The notes under the pieces are model-generated. The model had not been told where the DNA came from. It worked only from the letters and a program-made list of their open reading frames with translations, and did no database searches. 22,212 nucleotides of DNA from Folioceros fuciformis (taxonomy: Eukaryota; Anthocerotophyta; Anthocerotopsida; Anthocerotales). Shown piece by piece: positions 1 through 7,173 of this stretch. The stretch lies in contig JBNGIO010006396.1 of the NCBI GenBank assembly GCA_049999805.1, positions 203,296 to 225,507 on the forward strand. Reading direction: 5' to 3'. Positions within the stretch are counted from its first letter, which is position 1; every line of letters begins with the position of its first letter. The position numbers and the translations under genes were made by a program.

Positions 1-361
1 GTTTTCTACATTTCTATATGCTATTACAAGCATAACTAATTTGTTCATAGGGCATATGAAGATTTTTTTATTCAATCTAGTGATTATACTTATCCAAATA
101 CTTTAGGGGCTAACCTAAAACTAAATATGTATAATTTATTTGAATATTAAATAATATCTCTATTTATCAAATCATACGGTTACTTTACACATCTAAGAAG
201 CCATTAAGTCGAGAGTATATAGCTTTAACTAAAATTAATTTAAATTACGACCCTAGATCATATTTGTAGCTAAAGAAATTGCAAGAAAACCTTCTGTAAC
301 ATTATAAGCTTTTTGTTCACATAATAAAAGGGTCAAGAATAACATGCACTACAATACATAA
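1..361. other. AT-rich 3' flank of first DUF26 gene, part of tandem duplication
   Basis: No gene seen. From about 190 the sequence matches 2794-2946 with scattered differences: both share a run around attaattTAAATTAC, then attataagct and aagggtcaa just before the stop codon of the adjacent minus-strand gene. It is therefore the duplicated 3' flank or UTR of that gene. The first 190 bases are AT-rich and show nothing I can name. Confidence 0.6.
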
Positions 362-853
362 CTATGGGAATAGAATGCTTTGTTCGAAAGGTGGTTCAGG
401 TATGTATGGACAACTATTAAACATGGATTTTGTTGAGTATCGAATAAAACAATCGAAAACAAGATTTACACCAACACTCGGAATCCCCATACAGAGTTCA
501 ATCAAAATGATTTTAATAGAACGAAGACATGACAAACATTCCATTGCTGAGGTCATTGTTTCATTGTTCTTATAACATGTCACTACTCCCCACAAATAAG
601 GGCCATACACCATGACAGTTCTGTAGGAAGCATAGTGAGGCAACCCATGTTCAACGTCAAATTTCCTCGCTCCATTGACGATTAAATCGTCTAAAGCTTG
701 AGTTACGAATTGTCCTATTTGCACCGAATGAATTAGTGGTACACCGCAGTAATGATAAACCGGATGCAAATTTGGCATAGCATGCACTACCCAAAATCGT
801 AGGAAGATAACTAACACGACTTCAGGACGTAAAACAAATTTAAGGTGACTCAT
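362..853 (-). CDS. Gnk2-like single-DUF26 secreted cysteine-rich protein, copy 1
   Basis: Predicted secreted 163-aa protein with one DUF26 / stress-antifungal (ginkbilobin-2-like) domain; family members are apoplastic, and some bind mannose and inhibit fungi. The chosen start (CAT at 851-853) puts a hydrophobic leader at residues 1-25, ending WVVHA. The open frame continues 31 codons upstream from 946, but that stretch has no leader and looks like 5' UTR. Cysteines are at 36, 93, 106, 109, 121, 135 and 148. The diagnostic core is C93-x12-C106-x2-C109 followed by DC(F/Y)-x-RYS at 134-140. Classical DUF26 spacing is C-x8-C-x2-C, so the first loop is 4 residues longer. An NET glycosylation sequon lies at residue 97. 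No kinase or TM segment follows, so this is a secreted CRRSP type rather than a receptor kinase. About three quarters of residues match the second copy at 2947-3441. Antifungal activity is not shown. Confidence 0.78.
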   Translation of the reverse strand: MSHLKFVLRPEVVLVIFLRFWVVHAMPNLHPVYHYCGVPLIHSVQIGQFVTQALDDLIVNGARKFDVEHGLPHYASYRTVMVYGPYLWGVVTCYKNNETMTSAMECLSCLRSIKIILIELCMGIPSVGVNLVFDCFIRYSTKSMFNSCPYIPEPPFEQSILFP

Positions 854-913
854 TGCCACTTTACCAAGTTCATATGGAGATGATTTGTAGAGGAAAAAAT
901 AATAGGAATGATA

Positions 914-966
914 TATACATATATATTTATAAATATATATATTCATATATGAATATATATATATGT
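914..966. repeat. TA-rich microsatellite upstream of DUF26 copy 1
   Basis: Alternating tatata/atata runs, interrupted by short cat and aaa steps, sit about 60 bp upstream of the chosen start codon of copy 1. The other copy lacks this tract at the equivalent place, so it expanded after the duplication. Confidence 0.7.
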
Positions 967-1069
967 ATAGAGAGAGGTTACTTAGACTTGAAAAAAATTA
1001 GGACATTTTTTTATAATAAAAAAATATTGAATTTGATTTAGTGCATATTATATTATTTAAGACAAAGAG

Positions 1070-1169
1070 NNNNNNNNNNNNNNNNNNNNNNNNNNNNNNN
1101 NNNNNNNNNNNNNNNNNNNNNNNNNNNNNNNNNNNNNNNNNNNNNNNNNNNNNNNNNNNNNNNNNNNNN
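1070..1169. other. Assembly gap (100 N)
   Basis: Exactly 100 N, a conventional unknown-length filler. Bases before it (ending gacaaagag) align to about 3780-3788, and bases after it (ataattatttaggtaaaaaa) align to about 3838-3860 in the second duplication unit. The missing sequence is probably only some tens of bases. Confidence 0.85.
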
Positions 1170-1440
1170 TGGTGGTTTATAAAAATGATAATTATTTAGG
1201 TAAAAAATTTTATTAATAAGATTAAGAATATCAACTTTTTAAAGGCCTTCGGAAGAGGTAGTTATCCTATTTATATAGGCAGTGTCTGTTGCTGAGAATC
1301 TTTAGGCACCTTCACCTTTTCTTTGCTTTTGTTACCTTTTTCTAAGATTATTTAGCTTTGTGTAAAAAATAAAAGGAATATCTTACTTATTGAGAGGATT
1401 AAATGATAATCTTGTATGACATCACTATAGATAGCACATC
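1170..1440. other. AT-rich intergenic part of the tandem duplication
   Basis: No coding signal. It matches 3850-4090 of the second unit, with common stretches around agattaagaat/agattaggg, agttatcct, agaatcttt, caccttca and gtatgacatca. It marks how far the duplication reaches beyond the genes. Confidence 0.5.
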
Positions 1441-1459
1441 TAATTTGCAAGTTATACCG

Positions 1460-1695
1460 TAAATCCTAAAGCCTCTTTAAGCCTTCGACTACTGTTAAAG
1501 CCTACACGCTACATCCTAACCCTAAAGCCTATTAAAGCCTTCGATGATTGTTAAAGCCTATACGCTACATCTTAAACCCTCTTCAAGGCTTTAGCTCTAA
1601 ACCCTAAAGCCTCTTTAAGCCTTCGACTACTTTTAAAGCCCACACCCTACATCCTAAACCCTCTTAAAGGCTTTAGCTCTAAACCCGAAACCACC
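1460..1695. repeat. Degenerate telomere-motif tandem repeats
   Basis: Repeated blocks containing cctaaagcct, ttaagccttcgact, taaagcctacacgctacatc and taaaccctctt. Similar blocks begin near 1471, 1527 and 1619, so the spacing is irregular (about 56 and 92 bp). Many carry CCCTAAA-like heptamers. A local inverted pair (ggctttag / ctaaagcc) lies near 1588-1612. The tract is consistent with old, diverged interstitial telomere-like sequence. Confidence 0.65.
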
Positions 1696-1699
1696 CTTT

Positions 1700-2400
1700 A
1701 CGTGTCAAGGTTATCAGAATAGACTTGAACTCTTAGTGACGACGTGTTGCGACAACATTCTAAGGACAAACTTGAACTCTGTGTTACAACATTCTGAGAA
1801 TAGACTTGAACTCGTAGTAGGTCCTATGACAACCTTCTAAGGACAAACTTGAACTCTTACTGACAACATTGGAAGAACATGCTTGAACTCTCAGTGAGTG
1901 ACGAGGTCATGTGACAACGTTCATATAATAGGCTTGAACTCTCAATGACCTCACATGCTTGAACTCTCAGTGACGAGGTCATGTGACAACGTTCTGATAG
2001 CAGACTTGAACTCTTTGTGACCTCACATGCTTGAACTCTCAGTGACGAGGTCATGTTTTGATAACAGACTTGAACTCTCTATGACCTCACATGCTTGAAC
2101 TCTTAGTGACGAGGTCATGTGACAACGTTTTGACAATAGACTTGAACTCTCAATGACTTCACATGCTTGAACTCTCAGTGACGAGGTCATGTGACAGTGT
2201 TTTGATAACAAACTTGAACTCTTAGTGATCTCACATGCTTAAACTCTTAGTGACTAGGTCATGAGACAATGTTATGATAACAAACTTGAACTCTTAGTGA
2301 CTAAGTCCTTAGACAATGTTTTAAGAACAAACTTGAACTCTAAAAAACAAGTTCTTGTGACCATATTTAAGGTAGAAACTTAAACTCTCAGTGTCTCACT
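1700..2400. repeat. 72-bp minisatellite array
   Basis: The unit has two sub-blocks: gaggtcatgtgacaacgtt followed by ...acttgaactct, then gacctcacatgcttgaactc. Unit starts (g/taggtcat) fall at 1903, 1975, 2047, 2111, 2183 and 2255, so the step is 72 bp except one of 64 where 8 bp are missing. The last unit, at about 2302, is shortened by 25 bp. Older, shorter units containing acttgaactct extend leftward to about 1700. Since 72 is a multiple of three, the minus strand stays open as a 24-residue repeat. Confidence 0.9.
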
Positions 2401-2793
2401 CTTACCTTATATCTTCTAGTTGAATGCAACCTTGAGGGTATTTCAACATTTTCGTAGGTGGGGTACCAGTGCAAGGCTCAAAAACAAGGGTGATTGTGAC
2501 CCCTGAAACTGCATGGGATATGCAAGAAGCCTTTTAATTTGTGATCCTTTCAAGACTATATACATACTAGGAAGGAGAAGAGAAGTAGAGTAAAGACTTC
2601 AATTGAGTTATGCTCTTTGTTCTTAATCTCTACTGGCCATAGCTTTAGCTTGAAGCTTGATGTTTGTATGAACAAAATTTGGTTCAAAGTAATTAGTCTC
2701 TGAACTCCTAGTAATTAGGATCTTCTAGCTAGAAACACACATATGGTTTGCAAAGCAAGCCATAATTTTCCTTACAAAACCCTTGCATGAAGT
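2401..2793. other. Intergenic, nothing recognised
   Basis: Low-complexity AT-rich sequence between the minisatellite and the second duplication unit. I see no ORF of interest, RNA gene or repeat here. Confidence 0.5.
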
Positions 2794-2946
2794 TACATAT
2801 CTAAGAAACAATTAAGTAGAGTAGAGATAATTTTTTCTACAATTAATTTAAATTACTACTCCATATGAATGTAAGAGGGCATTATAAGCTTTCAGAAGTT
2901 CACATAACAAAAGGGTCAAACATAACTTACAATACACTAGACATAA

Positions 2947-3441
2947 CTATGGTATGAAAATGCTTGTTTGTTCAAAAGGAGGCTCAGGTACATATGGACA
3001 ACTATCTAACATGGATTTTGTTGAGTATCGAAGATAACAATCAAGGACAAGATTTCTAGCATCACTTGGAATACCTTTACAGAGTTTAATCAAATTAATT
3101 TTAATAGAACGAAGACAGGACAAACATTCTATTGGTGAGGTCATTGTTTCATTGTTCTTATAACATGTCACTACTCCCCACAAAGTAGGGCCATATGCCA
3201 TTGCGGTTTTGTAGGAAGCATAGTGAGGCAACCCATGTTCTGTATCGAACCTTCTCCATCCATCAATGATTAGCTCGTCCAAAGCTTGAGATATGAATTC
3301 TCCTATTTGCACTGACTTAATCAACGGTACACCGCAGTAATGATAAACAGGTTGCAAATTCGGTGAAGCGTGCACTACCCAAAATCGCAAGACGATAACT
3401 AATACAACTTCCGAAAGTAAAACAAACTTGATTTGACTCAT
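2947..3441 (-). CDS. Gnk2-like single-DUF26 secreted cysteine-rich protein, copy 2
   Basis: A 164-aa tandem paralogue of the copy at 362-853, with the same predicted fold and secreted location. The start chosen is CAT at 3439-3441, giving a cleaner leader than copy 1 (residues 1-25, core VLLSEVVLVIVLRF, ending VVHA). The frame is open upstream to 3534, but that part is the duplicated 5' leader. All seven cysteines (36, 93, 106, 109, 121, 135, 148) and the NET sequon at 97 are kept. DCYLRYS at 134-140 is closer to the family consensus than copy 1. The protein stays full length with mostly conservative changes, which suggests both copies are or were recently functional. Being a single DUF26 domain without kinase, it fits the CRRSP class. 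Ligand and target are unknown. Confidence 0.8.
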   Translation of the reverse strand: MSQIKFVLLSEVVLVIVLRFWVVHASPNLQPVYHYCGVPLIKSVQIGEFISQALDELIIDGWRRFDTEHGLPHYASYKTAMAYGPTLWGVVTCYKNNETMTSPIECLSCLRSIKINLIKLCKGIPSDARNLVLDCYLRYSTKSMLDSCPYVPEPPFEQTSIFIP

Positions 3442-3534
3442 GGCCACTTTACCAAGTTCATATGGAGATGATTTGTAGAGAAAAAAATAATAGGAATGAA
3501 AAATATCCTCTCTAAGATCGCATATATGTCGCAA

Positions 3535-4100
3535 AAGGAACTATCATTTGAACCTTAAAAACTGGATTGCAAAATGTCGTTTTGGATCAACAACCTTTAT
3601 AGTTTTTGATCTATGGAGGTTATTAAATTTTATATTTTGGATAACAATCCGTCATTATAGATCAACAACATTGGTAAATCTTAGCTTCATGAATATAAAT
3701 ACAAGTTGGTACAAAAAATTATTTATAATATATAAAAAAATAGAAAAAAAAATTGATTCAGCACACATCATATTATCTAAGACAAATAGGAATCCTTATG
3801 TGATTCTATGCAGAGAATAACAGAGAATGCAGAGAATTAAAATAATAAATATTTAGACAAAAAATAACTCTTTATAAGATTAGGGTTATTAACTTATCCG
3901 AGGAAGATGTAGTTATCCTCGTTATGTAGGCATAGTGTGAATAGAATATGTGTGTTCATATTAAACTAGTGCTAAGAATCTTTGGAAATAGAATATGTAT
4001 GTTCATTTTAAACTACTGTTAAGAGTCTTTTAGCACCTTCATCTTAAACAAACGTGTATGACATCATGATATATAGCAAATCTGATTTATACCCTACATG
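3535..4100. other. AT-rich 5' flank of DUF26 copy 2
   Basis: From about 3690 this resembles 950-1440, the 5' flank of copy 1, around tataataaa and gacaaa(t)ag, and again near gttatcct. A short internal direct duplication is visible: aatagaatatgtgtgttcatattaaactagtg (from about 3941) and aatagaatatgtatgttcattttaaactactg (from about 3986). The small plus-strand ORF at 3548-3820 has AT-driven composition and no family signature. Confidence 0.5.
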
Positions 4101-4103
4101 CCC

Positions 4104-4205
4104 TTTAGGGCTTTGTTATCCTAAACCCTAATCACTGTTCCCCAAACCCTAAACTAAGTGTAAACCCTAAACCCTAAACCCTAAACTAAGTGTAAACCCT
4201 AAACT
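4104..4205. repeat. Interstitial telomeric repeat (CCCTAAA)n
   Basis: Perfect and near-perfect copies of CCCTAAA, the Arabidopsis-type plant telomere heptamer, including three in direct tandem near 4162-4184. The phrase aactaagtgtaaaccctaaa occurs twice. The reverse form TTTAGGG is at about 4103-4109. Such short tracts commonly mark repaired breaks or old telomere insertions. This supports a plant source. Confidence 0.88.
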
Positions 4206-4279
4206 ATCCTTGAATCTTTAGCTCTTTTCCAGTGGCTCTTGTCATTTTTTTTAGATGGGATCCTCATCTATTTTTTAAT

Positions 4280-4450
4280 AGAATGTATGATAATAGTTAC
4301 AAGTTATAAGGTCAAGATCTATATGCATAGATGAGTGTATAGAACGGAGTTTGTGGTTATCAAGGCCATGAGTGCAGGTACTGATGAAGCCATCTCAGGC
4401 ATGCACCAAAGATTAATGGCTCTGTCTAGACAGGAGAGGAGAAAGTTGGG
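4280..4450. repeat. Stray copy of the PPO-upstream element
   Basis: This aligns to 12850-12995, the region upstream of PPO1. Shared words include atgtatgataata, agtttgtggtta, gaagccatctcaggcatg, agattaatgg and ctgtctaga. No PPO coding sequence follows here. The element is therefore dispersed, either an independent repeat or the leftover of an earlier duplication whose gene was lost. Confidence 0.75.
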
Positions 4451-4582
4451 AAATCACATCTCTCAACATGACAGACTTGTTTGATTTGTATAAATGAACA
4501 ACATCCAAGGTAGAAACACAGTTGACCTAAATTTTGTTTAGGACTTGTAATACAAAGATGAAATCTCATGCAAAAGCATGCT

Positions 4583-5339
4583 TCAATACTGCAGATTTAT
4601 TACTATTACAGTCTTGACATAAAAGTGTAGGGAGTGATCATAGATGAAGCTTGAGAGATCACTATGATGGTACATGTGAGGTGTAGCAATGGCATTGTAA
4701 AATCCACATTTGCCTCTTAACATTGCAAGGTTCCTCGTGGGTTGTCCATATCCATGGTGATCAATAGGTCTTTCTGTAGGCTCATAATCTCGGAACAATG
4801 ATATGGCAAACAATAGGTCTCATAGTTTGGGCACAGCCACAAGATCAAGTGGTATTCATCGCTAACAAGGACTTTGATCGTGTTGTCAAAGTCCAAGATT
4901 CTCAGGGCAGAATACCAGCAAGTAATATATGCTCGCAACAAGCTATTGACTTGTGAGCTCCAATCAAGCACCTTGCCCATGGCCCCACATACAATTGTAG
5001 TCTCTTGTGGCCAAGAATTATAAAAGGTCTTTCTAGCGTGCATATTAAGGAACACCACGTTGCGGATAAAGTCCAATGACGCAGGTGGTCACCACCTCCG
5101 ACGTCATTCAAGGGTGCACTTTCCACGACCGGGAGTACAGATCCTTGCGCCCCATCCGTAAGGCACCAGTGCTTCCACATACGGCAACCAAGAGCAACGT
5201 GAGGCCCCGCCACCTTCATGCGTTCATACACGGCACGTGCCTCTTCACAAAGTCGTTCAACTTGCTGGATAATATGTAAGGGCAGTCCATGTCGCGCATC
5301 CTTTAAGGCAAAGCATGGCATCAATCCTGTAGCGCCCAC
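4583..5339 (-). pseudogene. Unrecognised broken minus-strand coding relic
   Basis: I do not recognise the family. Three overlapping minus-strand frames look more protein-like than their surroundings: 5339-4902 (includes an amphipathic stretch QQVERLCEEARAVYERM), 5076-4717 (starts after a stop near 5090) and 4813-4583. Reading passes from one frame to the next near 5080 and again near 4800, as expected for a gene broken by frameshifts or for exons of a multi-exon gene. There is no clear GT-AG pair at both shifts. The first frame is more GC-rich than the last. The stray PPO-upstream element lies next to its 3' end. Function cannot be given. Confidence 0.3.
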
Positions 5340-5730
5340 AATTTAAATCTGTACATGCCCAGCAGGGAGGTGCCAGATGTTATGGAGGCAGCAGCGTCCT
5401 CATCTTTTTGATGCACACACAGTTTACAACGACAAACGGAATGTTTCTGTTTCGCATACAGTACTGAGTGCAATGTGACTATTCTCCCCGCGGCAGGCAT
5501 GATACAGTATGTGTATTCAAGGTAGACTATAATAGGCGACTTGAAGGAACCCAAAAGGGAAGCATTCTCATTCAACGCGCTTGGTCAGGGACCAACCGCC
5601 GCGGTTTCTTCTGATGAGTCCAAACCAAGGGGTGACGGTGCATGGGCTAGGAGCGTACCTGATCTAAGGGCAGGTGCTAGGTCTTACCGTCCACAAAACT
5701 TCGTCCATTGTCATTTTGACCCCGTCCCAA
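5340..5730. other. Intergenic, nothing recognised
   Basis: Transition from AT-rich to GC-rich DNA. Small ORFs on both strands have no family signature. No RNA gene or repeat family is recognised. Confidence 0.45.
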
Positions 5731-5926
5731 GCTCGGTCCTGACTGATGATGGAGAAGGACTGATCAGCATTTGGTTACAGCACCCCTTATAGTCACCCCC
5801 GAAAGGGTGTGTGACTCTTGAAGGAGGAGCTCGGTCCTGACTGATGATGGAGAATGACTGATTAGCATTTGGTTACAGCACCCCTTATAGTCACCCCCGA
5901 AAGGGTGTGTGACTCTTGAAGGAGGA
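5731..5926. repeat. 98-bp tandem duplication (two copies)
   Basis: The first copy begins at 5731 and the second at 5829, both starting gctcggtcctgactgatgat and ending gaaggaggag. They differ at only a few positions (for example gaaggactgatcagc against gaatgactgattagc), so the duplication is recent. Each copy contains a small inverted repeat, cacccccgaaagggtgtg. Confidence 0.92.
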
Positions 5927-5959
5927 GGTTGGCCTAACATCTAGACGTCCCCATTTTTC

Positions 5960-6145
5960 CCAAGGACCGACGGCTCCAAAAAGGCCCAGTCCTCATCTTA
6001 AATGGAATGATATTGTTAGATCTGGGAAGAGCACCCTCCACACCAGAATATACCAGACATAAGAATACAGAGTCCACAAAGTTCGGTCCGGGACCGAGAG
6101 TAGCAACGCTGGGCGGTCCCGAGGACCGAGACAATACTCGGTCAA
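5960..6145. repeat. Cluster of CGGTCC/GGACCG palindromes
   Basis: Two compact hairpins lie 17 bp apart: tcggtcc-g-ggaccga (6083-6097) and cggtcc-cga-ggaccg (6114-6128). Single half-sites occur at 5963-5969 (ggaccga), near 6137 (ctcggtc) and at the start of each 98-bp repeat unit (ctcggtcc). Whether they are a binding site or a by-product of repeat origin is unknown. Confidence 0.6.
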
Positions 6146-6149
6146 AATG

Positions 6150-6525
6150 ACAGCCTTGGGCCGCCGCCTGAGGCTGAGGCTGACTCAGGGCTGAGGCTAC
6201 CTTCCATGTGAAGAAAGGCATCTTTCGCGCAAGTAGCAAGAGTCACGTCGTGTTGTGACAAGTAGGGCGGAAGGAGGGTTGGAAGCAGCAGTTCACAAAA
6301 CTTTAGCCTTTCCTGTCCGCGATGCTGGCCCACTCAATCCACAACACCAAGTCATGGTTTGATAAAATGTGCAAGTATGGAGCACGACTATCCACTCGTT
6401 GCAGACAAGAGAGAGCGTGGGGAGTATGTAGAAAAGCCAAGCACGCTCATGCCTTGATGAGTGGAGAGGAGTGAAGCCCGTCAGCTCTCGTGCTGGCTAC
6501 CACTCAACCCTCTGGTCTCGCGGAG
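6150..6525. other. Intergenic, nothing recognised
   Basis: GC-moderate sequence between the palindrome cluster and the minisatellite. It has a short gaggctgaggctgactcagg repeat near 6168. There is no convincing ORF on either strand. Confidence 0.45.
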
Positions 6526-6529
6526 ATTG

Positions 6530-7095
6530 AAGAGTCTTGTATGGTGTACCAACTCTCCTCGACTGTGTGTGCTTTGAGGTTGACGTCCCCCCCCCTAGCC
6601 TATCCTTGTCTGGCGTCCCAATCCTCCTCGAGTTTGTGTGCCGTGAGGTTGGTGTCCGCTAGGCTGCCTATCCTTGTTTGGTATGCCAATCCTCCTCGAG
6701 TGTGTGCTTGTGAGGTTGCTGGCACGTAGCATATCATCGTCTGCTGTGGCAATCCTCGTCGACAGTGTGTGCTGTGAAGTTGACGTCCCCTAACCTATCC
6801 TTGTCTGGTGTCCCTATCCTCCTCGAGTGTGTGTGCTGAGGTTGGAGTCCCTTAGGCTGTCTGTCCTTGTTTGGTGTGCTCGAGGGTGTGCCTGTGAGGT
6901 TGCTATCCCGTAGCATATCCCTGCCTGGTGTGCCAGTCCTCCTCGAGTGTGTGTGCTGTGAGGTTGATGTCCCCTAGCCTATCCTTGTTTGGTCTGCCTA
7001 TCCTCCTCGAGTGTGTGCTTGTGAGATTGCTGTCCCGTCCGGTAGCCTGCCCGAGTCTGGTCTCCCAATCCTTGAGTGTGTGATGTGAGCTTGCT
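6530..7095. repeat. Minisatellite with higher-order A-B-C structure upstream of the LRR gene
   Basis: Units of roughly 60-70 bp share cctatccttgtctggtgt, caatcctcctcgagtgtgtg and gtgaggttg. Three variants recur in order. A has gttgacgtcccctagcc (about 6578, 6780, 6963). B has gttggtgtccgctaggctg (about 6642, 6843). C has gttgctgtcccgtagcata (about 6714, 6898, and a variant near 7027). The A-to-A step is about 200 bp and then 183 bp, so blocks of three units were copied as a group. The array ends about 80 bp before the LRR start codon and may include its promoter or 5' UTR. Confidence 0.85.
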
Positions 7096-7173
7096 GACCC
7101 TGCTACAAAACGGATTATACATACAATCCATTCATCATACTTGCTAGAATTGGGAAGCGCAGCTTCGCACAGC

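Noticed and set aside
1857-2211. Minus-strand ORFs of 62-65 aa with a regular 24-residue repeat
   Set aside because: They arise from a 72-bp minisatellite whose unit is a multiple of three; no start context or domain. Kept only as a low-interest finding.
5541-6333. Small ORFs on both strands in the repeat-rich region
   Set aside because: No start context, no conserved motif, and they run over the 98-bp tandem repeat and the palindromes.
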